14,541 nucleotides of DNA from Patescibacteria group bacterium (GTDB lineage Bacteria; Patescibacteria; UBA1384; CAILIB01), in NCBI GenBank assembly GCA_020696955.1, contig JAJFBK010000006.1, positions 1-14,541 on the forward strand, in the 5' to 3' direction. Positions 1 to 6,393 of this stretch are shown piece after piece. The notes under the pieces were generated by a model, which saw nothing but the letters and a program-made list of their open reading frames with translations, was not told the DNA's origin and ran no database searches. The position numbers were made by a program, and so were the translations under genes. Numbering within the stretch: the first letter of the stretch is position 1; every line of letters begins with the position of its first letter.

Positions 1-970
1 CAAAATCTTCTGAAGTGTCATTTTGAAGAAGTTCACAGGGAAGATCTTCCCAAAGTTCTTGGTGGCTGTCGGTTTTTGTGGCGACCACGTTGAGTCCAGA
101 TGCCAAGTACTCCAAGGTCTTGAGAGGTGGCTGGGGATTAAACCAGGGAGTTATGGGGACATAGGCAAGGCCACAATCAGCTTCAGCAAGGAGGCTTGGA
201 ACCTGCTCAAAGGGGACGCTGCCGGTAAAGGTTATGACATCAGTCAGCCTCTTGGTTTCTGCCATTTCTTGCAAGACAATGCGCTGGTCGCCTTCTCCAA
301 TGAGGGTTAGACGGGCCTCAGGGTATTTCTTGTGTGTGATCTCAAAAGACTCAAGCATGATATTCAAATTCCTGTTGCTGCTCAGTGAGCCAAGATACAC
401 GAATCTGAAAGGCTTGGAATCTGAAGACGACTTATGCTTTTTGTACCTGTCAGTATCGACGCCCAAAGGAATGACTGCATGGCGAATTTTTTTAGTTCCA
501 AAAAGAACGGTAAAGAGGGAGGCTGAAAGGGTTATGATACCATCGGCGAAAAGAGGGGCCTTTCGAGCCATGCCGTTTATGAGCCGAGAATCAAAGCCAA
601 TGCCAATGCCTCCGGTACGAATGTCATAAACAATGCGAGGCCGCTTGGGCAGGAACTTAAGCAGCCATCCTAAGGCAAAGGTAGCGGGGGCAGGATTGAA
701 AAGATGAATTACATCGACAGGATTTTTCTTGGTGATCTGTCTGACCCGACGAAGTGCCATTACTGCGAATCGGCTTGAGTTGATCGGGCCGGCGTTGGTT
801 GAAATTCCTAGCTCATGAACCGTGAGGTTGGGGATAGCCTCCTCAGTGGCTTTTTGGCAGACAATTACGTGGACGTCATTCCCCAAAACGGCCAGGGCTT
901 TGGCATACTCATAAATGTCCACCCGTCCGGCTTCTGGGAAAAGGGTAAGTTGTGACAATATGATCCGCAT
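1..970 (-). CDS. GT4-family glycosyltransferase (GT-B fold), C-terminus cut by window edge
   Basis: Retaining glycosyltransferase of family 4, expected to move a sugar from a nucleotide donor to a growing glycan at the cytoplasmic membrane. Reading the minus strand from ATG at 970 gives 323 codons with no stop up to the window edge. The N-terminus (MRIILSQLTLFPEAG...EYAKALAVLGNDVHVI) is a typical GT-B first Rossmann unit. The second domain has VYLGSLSSNRN (about residue 195), LIGEGDQ (223-229) and the donor-site acidic segment PPLKTLEYLASG (around Glu287), matching the EX7E region of GT4 enzymes. Perhaps 40-60 C-terminal residues lie outside the window. The start is one base after the TAA of the upstream GT2 gene, so it is the last visible member of the operon. 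The family call is firm from motifs; donor and acceptor cannot be read from sequence. Confidence 0.88.
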   Translation of the reverse strand, partial: MRIILSQLTLFPEAGRVDIYEYAKALAVLGNDVHVIVCQKATEEAIPNLTVHELGISTNAGPINSSRFAVMALRRVRQITKKNPVDVIHLFNPAPATFALGWLLKFLPKRPRIVYDIRTGGIGIGFDSRLINGMARKAPLFADGIITLSASLFTVLFGTKKIRHAVIPLGVDTDRYKKHKSSSDSKPFRFVYLGSLSSNRNLNIMLESFEITHKKYPEARLTLIGEGDQRIVLQEMAETKRLTDVITFTGSVPFEQVPSLLAEADCGLAYVPITPWFNPQPPLKTLEYLASGLNVVATKTDSHQELWEDLPCELLQNDTSEDF

Positions 971-971
971 A

Positions 972-1946
972 TTAGTATCCTCGGCTACTGCGCATTTTTT
1001 GGAGAGCAAGCGATTCCAAACCGAAAAACCATTTGCTAGGCATAAAGGCCATCAGGAGGTAGGCGTAAAAGAGGGGGAAGCCCGGGTTTTTCTTAAGTGC
1101 TGAGAATACCAACTTGGTCGCTTTGGTTCTTTGGCCTCTTTTCAAATATCCTCGGGCCACCTGAATGTCCAGTTGGGCCAGCTTGTGGATTCTGAAGGCT
1201 TTGTCATTTTCGGGCAGGATGGCAGCGGTTTTCTTCCTAGATTTCTGGTAATAAGCTTCCCAGGCTCCATCGGCTAGCTTCTCAGCTGCCTGGCGCTGTT
1301 TTTTAGCGTTGGATTGACTCATGCCGGTCGGAGTAAGCCGCCACCTGTATAAAATTTCTGGAATATTGGCCACTTCCCCCAAGGCCGCCATCCGTAGCCA
1401 GAGGTCGTAGTCTTCTACTAAATAGGCTTCAGGCCTGTAGCGTCCAGCCGCTAGCGCCGCTTCTTTTCTGAACATAACTGAGCCATGAAAAAACGCATTG
1501 CCCACCGTCATGGCCAACCGAATGGTCTGATCATCAGTATAAGCCCTGTCATTGCCGACGATTTTGCCCTCGGGACTCATGAATTCGGCTTCAGTGCCGA
1601 CCAGTACGGTTTCAGGAGAACCTTCCAAAAAAGCCACTTGTTTTTCTAGGCGGTCAGGAAAACTATAATCATCCTGGTCCATTCTGGCTATGTAGCTTCC
1701 TGAAGCAATCTCCAGGCCTCTGTTCAGAGTATCGATGAGATGGAGATTCTTTTCATTGGTTACTGCCTTGATTCGAGGGTCAGAGAAAGACTGTATGGTT
1801 TCGAGGCTGTGATCAGTCGAGGCGTCGTTTACGATTAGGAGTTCAAAATTGCCATAGCTTTGATCAAGTATGCTTTGGATGGCTTCTTTAAGATAAGGCT
1901 CTCCGTTATAAACCGGGAGCAAAACGGTGACGAGTGGCTGCTTCAT
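972..1946 (-). CDS. GT2-family glycosyltransferase
   Basis: Inverting GT-A glycosyltransferase, 324 residues from the chosen start. The first strand TVLLPVYNGEPYL is followed by the nucleotide-binding segment LLIVNDASTD (about 37-45), the metal-binding DQDD (90-93) and the acceptor-side VEDYDLWLR, the classical order of GT2 enzymes. The C-terminal 35 residues contain a hydrophobic stretch with aromatics (around FYAYLLMAFMPSKWFFGL) that may lie on or in the membrane. An upstream in-frame ATG at 1973 would add nine residues. I prefer 1946 because it forms an ATGA overlap with the stop of the epimerase gene, as at most junctions in this operon, and because the family usually begins just before the first beta strand. 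It probably transfers one sugar of the repeat unit; the sugar is unknown. Confidence 0.9.
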   Translation of the reverse strand: MKQPLVTVLLPVYNGEPYLKEAIQSILDQSYGNFELLIVNDASTDHSLETIQSFSDPRIKAVTNEKNLHLIDTLNRGLEIASGSYIARMDQDDYSFPDRLEKQVAFLEGSPETVLVGTEAEFMSPEGKIVGNDRAYTDDQTIRLAMTVGNAFFHGSVMFRKEAALAAGRYRPEAYLVEDYDLWLRMAALGEVANIPEILYRWRLTPTGMSQSNAKKQRQAAEKLADGAWEAYYQKSRKKTAAILPENDKAFRIHKLAQLDIQVARGYLKRGQRTKATKLVFSALKKNPGFPLFYAYLLMAFMPSKWFFGLESLALQKMRSSRGY

Positions 1947-2884
1947 GAAAGGCCGTATTCCTGTAAGAACCACTGCCAGGTTTTTTCCAGTCCTTCATCA
2001 AAAGAAATGCTGGGTTTCCATCCCGTATCGTTTGAAAGGCGGGTAGAGTCGAGAACATTAAAGGGAACGTCAAAGCTTCGGGCCGGTTCGATCGTTACCA
2101 TGGGCTCTTTTCCTACCGAGATGGCCAATGTTTCTAGTTTTCGGAGGATATCCAAATTGTTTGTCCCGACTCCGCTTCCTAAATTATAGACTGAGCTGAC
2201 AGTTCCTTTTTCTAAGGCAGACCAGAGGCCTTCGGCAATATCACTGATATAGGTATAATCCCTTACCGTGCCGTTCTCACCGTAAAGGGTCATAGGCTTC
2301 TTTTCCAAGATCGATCCGATGGCCGTAGCAATGAATCCTTGTCCGGTAAACGGCTTTTGGCCGGCTCCATAAGCGTTTCCTGGGCGCACAATTACTACTG
2401 GCAAGCCATGCAGCTCATGATACATGAGGCAGTATTTTTCAATTGCCAACTTGGTGATGCCATAAGGAGAAATGGGATTGGTAGGATGATCTTCAGTAAC
2501 GGCTACGTTTTTGGTCTTGCCGTAACAGGCACCTCCAGTGGAAACTATGACGATTTTTTGCAAATCAAAGCTGCTGGTAGTCTTGAGAAATTCCAGTACC
2601 CTTGGGAGATTGCTGGTAACGTCGGCCAGAGGGTCGTCGAAGCTGGTGCGAGGAACCGAAGAATAGGCGAGCAGTACGATCTCATCGACATCGGCTAATT
2701 GACTGAGGATATCCTTGTCCCCGTAATCTCCTTTGATGTGGCTTATTCTTGGGTCAGGATTGATAGGGTCACTGGTACTGATAATAACCACCTCACGGCC
2801 TTTTTCCAGCAAGAGAGCACTCAAAGCCTGTCCAATAAAACCACCTCCGCCGATGATACAGGTCTTTGTTTTTGGGGCGCTCAT
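1943..2884 (-). CDS. NAD-dependent sugar epimerase/dehydratase (extended SDR, GalE-like)
   Basis: Extended short-chain dehydrogenase acting on a nucleotide sugar, 313 residues. The NAD-binding glycine motif is GGGGFIG (12-18), the Ser/Thr of the active site lies in STGG (115-118), and the catalytic pair is Tyr141 and Lys145 in YGITK. The C-terminal substrate region has RPGNAYG and RDYTYISDIAEG, typical of UDP-glucose/UDP-GlcNAc 4-epimerases and related dehydratases. The likely role is to supply a hexose epimer (for example UDP-galactose or UDP-GalNAc) for the neighbouring transferases, but motifs alone do not separate 4-epimerases from 4,6-dehydratases or reductases. The start at 2884 gives an ATGA overlap with the fucosyltransferase-like gene; an in-frame ATG at 2896 would add four residues and is less likely. 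Confidence 0.88.
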   Translation of the reverse strand: MSAPKTKTCIIGGGGFIGQALSALLLEKGREVVIISTSDPINPDPRISHIKGDYGDKDILSQLADVDEIVLLAYSSVPRTSFDDPLADVTSNLPRVLEFLKTTSSFDLQKIVIVSTGGACYGKTKNVAVTEDHPTNPISPYGITKLAIEKYCLMYHELHGLPVVIVRPGNAYGAGQKPFTGQGFIATAIGSILEKKPMTLYGENGTVRDYTYISDIAEGLWSALEKGTVSSVYNLGSGVGTNNLDILRKLETLAISVGKEPMVTIEPARSFDVPFNVLDSTRLSNDTGWKPSISFDEGLEKTWQWFLQEYGLS

Positions 2885-3726
2885 AGTCGTATCCATGAAG
2901 AAGGGATAAGATCTTTGGTGTCATTTTCATCAGTAGCGAACCATCGCTCAGGAGCAATCACGATCTTTTCAGGATTAGCCGCAAGCCAGGCTCCCCACCA
3001 GCTGAAGGTACTGTTAGCAAGGATGAAATGCTTACAATTGCTCATGAGGCGTAGATCCTCTTGGGCAGCGGCACCATTGTGGATTACATAGGTTGCCGGG
3101 TGGTCAACCTTAAGATTTTCCTTAGTCCATTCTGGGTCATCGGAAAAAATGTAAAAGTGAGGATTTGAAACCTTGCCGGCCACAAAATTTACCGCCTTCT
3201 GGTAGTAGTCCAATGAGGAAGTGCCATGGTAGCTGTTGGTAGACTTACTGGAAACGTAATCTCCCCGCCGTACATGAAGGGAAACCGCCTGAGCCTCCGT
3301 GATGTCTTTGAGGAGGGTGGCATTTAAGTCCTCGGCCACAGTCTTGAGGACGAACTCTTCTTTTATGATGTCGGCTATTTCAAGAAAGTATTTTTCACTT
3401 TGAAAATATCCTTCCAGGTAAGTGTCAGGACCGGCTTGGAGAATTTCAGGATCAAAGGTAAAGGTTTTTTCTTTCAGGTAAGTCTTAAGATTTCCGGTAC
3501 CTAAAATGCTTTTGAGTCCACCACCTTTCAGCTTTTTGACCTCTTCCTTAGTGGCCATATCTGCTGATATGTTGTAGCGCTCTAGGTCGTAGGTTCGGTT
3601 CGGTGACTTCTTGTACCACTCAATATCCAGCTTAAGGTCGGTCTTATGCCGTGCGGCCAGAGCCCTGGCCACGCTGTACTGGAAGAGCTGGTTTCCTAGT
3701 CCGCCTTGTAATTTGATGATAATCAT
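2881..3726 (-). CDS. Alpha-1,2-fucosyltransferase-like glycosyltransferase (GT11)
   Basis: GT11 family enzyme of 281 residues, about the usual length of bacterial alpha-1,2-fucosyltransferases. The N-terminal LQGGLGNQLFQYSVARALA (6-24) is the family hallmark. HVRRGDYV (151-158) is the GDP-fucose binding HxRRxDY motif. FSDD (194-197) and ANSTFSWWGAWL (237-248) complete the conserved set. It would transfer fucose, or a similar GDP-linked deoxyhexose, onto a galactose-like acceptor at the cytoplasmic face. The gene overlaps its neighbours on both sides by ATGA. No GDP-fucose synthesis genes (manC, gmd, fcl) are visible here, so the donor must be made elsewhere in the genome. The start is fixed by the overlap and by alignment with the family N-terminus; there is no visible Shine-Dalgarno sequence, which suggests translational coupling. 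Confidence 0.93.
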   Translation of the reverse strand: MIIIKLQGGLGNQLFQYSVARALAARHKTDLKLDIEWYKKSPNRTYDLERYNISADMATKEEVKKLKGGGLKSILGTGNLKTYLKEKTFTFDPEILQAGPDTYLEGYFQSEKYFLEIADIIKEEFVLKTVAEDLNATLLKDITEAQAVSLHVRRGDYVSSKSTNSYHGTSSLDYYQKAVNFVAGKVSNPHFYIFSDDPEWTKENLKVDHPATYVIHNGAAAQEDLRLMSNCKHFILANSTFSWWGAWLAANPEKIVIAPERWFATDENDTKDLIPSSWIRL

Positions 3727-4631
3727 TTGAAAAACTGTTGGTACTGCTTTTTATTCTCCTGTATATAGTGTGGCAAATCTTTTTCATCTGTCCAGAACCT
3801 GAACCTGCGGCCAACGAAATCCTTGTTGTCTCGCATCTTTTCCTCGATCTGCGATTTTATCTCTTCGTTATTGAATTCCTGATGTCCGTATGACTCAAGC
3901 TTCTTCCGGATTCGGTCGGCTCCTCCCTGGTTGGTGAAATGCCAGCCTCCGTTTTTGAGGTAGGTGTACCTTGTTTTGCTGACTGTGCGAAGATGGTTCA
4001 GGCAGTTTTCCCGAATGTTCTTGTATTTTGTAACCAGGGTTCCGGCCCAAGGCTCACTAGACCGGTTGTTCAGGTAATAGGCATAGACAAGCTGGCGTAG
4101 CTTGAAGATATCATTTTTGGTGTAGTCTATCAGCGTTTCAGGATTCCAGATTTCATCAACATCAGAGATGAAACAGATATCATTGTCGGCCAGGTCGGCC
4201 AGGGGTTTCTTTATAGACTCCTTTTGATAAAACTCCTTCAGCCAATGAAGCTGACCCTTGGGAACGTTATCGCTGGTCAGGGCATTCTCAATGATTTTCC
4301 GATCAAGATCGCTTATCTTTTTATCTTCCAGTCGCTTGCGCAAGTCTTCTTCACTGGTTGGCACATCGTCGATAACGTAATGGATTATCTTGTCAGCATA
4401 CTTTTTATACCTCGCCTTGTTTTCTTGAAAGTGAAGCGGCTTAGGATTGCCAGAAAAGGTCTCGTTTGACTCGATGATCACGAAGTGGTCGACGTGGGGA
4501 GCCAGAATTTCAAGTCGGATGTCCAGCAGTTCTAACTCATTGAAAAAGGTAAAGACATCGTAAATCTTGATGGTTTTACGGTACTCGGCCAGTTCTTCCC
4601 TGGATTTTCCGTTTCTTTTAAATATTTTCAT
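3723..4631 (-). CDS. GT17-like glycosyltransferase (MGAT3-related family)
   Basis: 302-residue protein resembling GT17, the family of the eukaryotic enzyme that adds bisecting beta-1,4-GlcNAc to N-glycans; prokaryotic members are common in polysaccharide clusters but little characterised. Seen in the sequence: IYDVFTFFNELELLDIRL (23-40), the VDHFVIIESNETFSGNPKPL region (47-66), SDVDEI (156-161), which is the probable DxD metal site, and GGWHFT (228-233). These match the order of motifs I know for GT17. The C-terminal third is highly charged. The gene ends in a Phe-Phe-Lys stop context that overlaps the GT11 start by ATGA and starts in an identical context. By family analogy it could add a GlcNAc-type residue, but donor and linkage are not inferable. 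Confidence is high for the family and low for the specificity. Confidence 0.85.
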   Translation of the reverse strand: MKIFKRNGKSREELAEYRKTIKIYDVFTFFNELELLDIRLEILAPHVDHFVIIESNETFSGNPKPLHFQENKARYKKYADKIIHYVIDDVPTSEEDLRKRLEDKKISDLDRKIIENALTSDNVPKGQLHWLKEFYQKESIKKPLADLADNDICFISDVDEIWNPETLIDYTKNDIFKLRQLVYAYYLNNRSSEPWAGTLVTKYKNIRENCLNHLRTVSKTRYTYLKNGGWHFTNQGGADRIRKKLESYGHQEFNNEEIKSQIEEKMRDNKDFVGRRFRFWTDEKDLPHYIQENKKQYQQFFK

Positions 4632-5383
4632 TTGAAAAGGTTTTTTATTTTGTTTTTTACTCCTTTGGCAGTGGCAGGCTTTGCCACGAAGTCCTTAGGA
4701 AGCGGCTTCAGCATGGTTTCAGCGATCTCAAAATTGCTACTCCACAGAGTGTAGAAGGCCCTCTCAATGATGTGAGATTCACCTGGAATGGCCGTCTCGC
4801 AGTGAGAGACAAAGGTCTGCAGGTTTTGATAGAAAACTTTGGGGAGTTTTAAAATATTAGCTCGTGGAACCACATAGTTGGCTCCGGGCGCAAAGCGAAT
4901 GTAGCGTGGAGTTACGGGATCCTTGTAGCAAAATCGAAGGAAATCGTTGTAATCATGGAAATATTTGGTCGGGTGGTACTCCAGGAACCAGCTATTGTTT
5001 ATTTCGCAAAAGCCTCCGTCAGAGGAGAAAAAAGAGGTTGGCCATGACTCCTGCCATTTGCGACGATCTTCGATAGGCGTAAAAAAAGCACTGTTCACTA
5101 CTTTATCGAAATGGTCCTGAAAAACGTGGCGGGGGAAGACATTGCCAGTGGCGAAAATGGTGACCTCAGGCAAATCATCATAATGATCAATGATGAAGGT
5201 GCAGTAATCCCGAATGTTATGTCCTAGGTGTGGACTTTTAATTACCTTCTTAAGATCAAGATTTTTTGGATAGTTTTCCGTAGGACTCTGGTCATACACC
5301 AAGTAGTTGTCAGTGTAGTTGGCAACCCATTCGATCTCGTTGTTGTAGTTCGAAAGAACTAAGAAGTTTTTTGTAATTTTCAT
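4628..5383 (-). CDS. DUF3431-like protein, putative glycosyltransferase
   Basis: 251-residue protein without the motifs of a well-known transferase. The segments GHNIRDYCTFIIDHYDDLPE (54-73) followed by VTIFATGN, GANYVVPRANIL (167-178) and ESHIIERAFYTLW (202-214) resemble the DUF3431 family, which is found next to glycosyltransferases and is often assumed to be one. There is no signal peptide and no clear membrane segment. The basic C-terminal tail (KGVKNKIKNLFK) could rest on the membrane surface. It sits between two fucosyltransferase-like genes and the GT17-like gene with ATGA overlaps on both sides, so a role in building the same glycan is likely. A GGTGA stretch just ahead of the start could serve as a ribosome binding site. 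The catalytic mechanism and sugar are unknown, and the assignment to DUF3431 is from memory of motif pattern only. Confidence 0.75.
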   Translation of the reverse strand: MKITKNFLVLSNYNNEIEWVANYTDNYLVYDQSPTENYPKNLDLKKVIKSPHLGHNIRDYCTFIIDHYDDLPEVTIFATGNVFPRHVFQDHFDKVVNSAFFTPIEDRRKWQESWPTSFFSSDGGFCEINNSWFLEYHPTKYFHDYNDFLRFCYKDPVTPRYIRFAPGANYVVPRANILKLPKVFYQNLQTFVSHCETAIPGESHIIERAFYTLWSSNFEIAETMLKPLPKDFVAKPATAKGVKNKIKNLFK

Positions 5384-6393
5384 GTCACCATTTTCTTAAC
5401 TTTTCCAGCTGCGTAACGTAGGAGGGAGAGTTGCTTCTTGGCAAAGACTTTGATCCGACTGTTAGGCACGAAGGTGTACAGATTCTCGGTGGGGGCCTCC
5501 GGATAATAGTCTGGATGATCCTTAACATATTTGTCATGTTCCTTTTTGCAGCTCTCATAGTCAAAGAACTTTCCATTCCGGTCCAAATACATCCAGCCTT
5601 TGATCATATTGTAGCTGCAGCCCCAAAAGCCATCAGAAGTATTGTGCTGGGCCCAGTATTTTGGAGCAATGCAGAGTTTCAGTCCTTGGTTTAGCCAAGC
5701 CGGAAAACAGGCGAAGCTTGAGTTTGAAAGGATCAGATACTTGGCATTTTTAATGACGACGTAATCCTTAGAAATGCTAAAGTGATTCACTTCGAAATCC
5801 GGAAAGAATTTCTTGGCAGTCACTACGTCATCGGTAATTACCACGAATCGAAAGTTCTTGTTGATACTTCGCATATGGGCGACGGCGTAATCCCAGTAGC
5901 TCTGAGGGAGGAACACATGAGGGACCTCGACATATTCTCCACCACGGAAGTTTATGACGCAGATGTCATCGCTTGAGTAGTCAAAGCACTCATACTCTTT
6001 CTTGACTTCGAGCCATTTTCTAACCTCGTCCTTTCGATGGGCAATATAGCGTTCATCCTGCATGATACCGTCAATTTTGGTATTGTCGGGGATATTTACC
6101 AGATTAGGATCGTAGGTCCGAATGTCCACGCCGTTTACAGGATGATTGATTCTTCGCTCTACATAATAATGCTGGATGCCCTCTGGCAACGTATAAGGCG
6201 GCCCGCCTTCGGGGCCGCTTCCGCTAATGACAGGCTTGCCAAAATCTAGGCTTAGAAAATCATTGCACTTAAACTTCTCCGGTGACTTGATTCCGAAGCC
6301 GTATCCCTTATCAGTGGCAATGACCCTGGTAGCCACATAGCACCAGAGCTGGTTTCCCAGTCCTTGTCCGTTGTATATCTCTGTTACGACCAT
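5380..6393 (-). CDS. Divergent GT11-like (fucosyltransferase-related) protein
   Basis: 337-residue protein related to GT11. The N-terminal NGQGLGNQLWCYVATRVIA (8-26) matches the GGLGNQLFQY hallmark, VITDD (185-189) matches the FSDD segment, and LSNSSFACFPAWL (222-234) matches the NSTFSWWGAWL motif. At the position of the GDP-binding HxRRxDY motif it carries NFRGGEYV (148-155), so the histidine, the second arginine and the aspartate are replaced by Asn, Gly and Glu. The ends are extended relative to the neighbouring canonical GT11, with a tyrosine-rich tail and a basic C-terminus. This may be a transferase with a different donor, or a paralogue with altered activity; it does not look like a decaying gene, because the frame is intact over the full length. 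It overlaps the upstream fusion gene by 10 bases and the downstream gene by ATGA. Confidence 0.8.
   Translation of the reverse strand: MVVTEIYNGQGLGNQLWCYVATRVIATDKGYGFGIKSPEKFKCNDFLSLDFGKPVISGSGPEGGPPYTLPEGIQHYYVERRINHPVNGVDIRTYDPNLVNIPDNTKIDGIMQDERYIAHRKDEVRKWLEVKKEYECFDYSSDDICVINFRGGEYVEVPHVFLPQSYWDYAVAHMRSINKNFRFVVITDDVVTAKKFFPDFEVNHFSISKDYVVIKNAKYLILSNSSFACFPAWLNQGLKLCIAPKYWAQHNTSDGFWGCSYNMIKGWMYLDRNGKFFDYESCKKEHDKYVKDHPDYYPEAPTENLYTFVPNSRIKVFAKKQLSLLRYAAGKVKKMVT

Noticed and set aside
1..970. Apparent gene-free stretch at the left end with only short plus-strand frames
   Set aside because: The minus strand is open from the ATG at 970 to the edge and encodes a GT4 protein; it was easy to miss because its stop codon is outside the window.
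6198..6218. GC-rich hairpin (7-base arms GCGGCCC/GGGCCGC, 7-base loop) as a terminator
   Set aside because: It lies within the divergent GT11-like gene, where it encodes a Gly/Pro/Glu-rich turn, and neither strand has a T run after it. It might slow ribosomes or RNA polymerase, but nothing supports a function.
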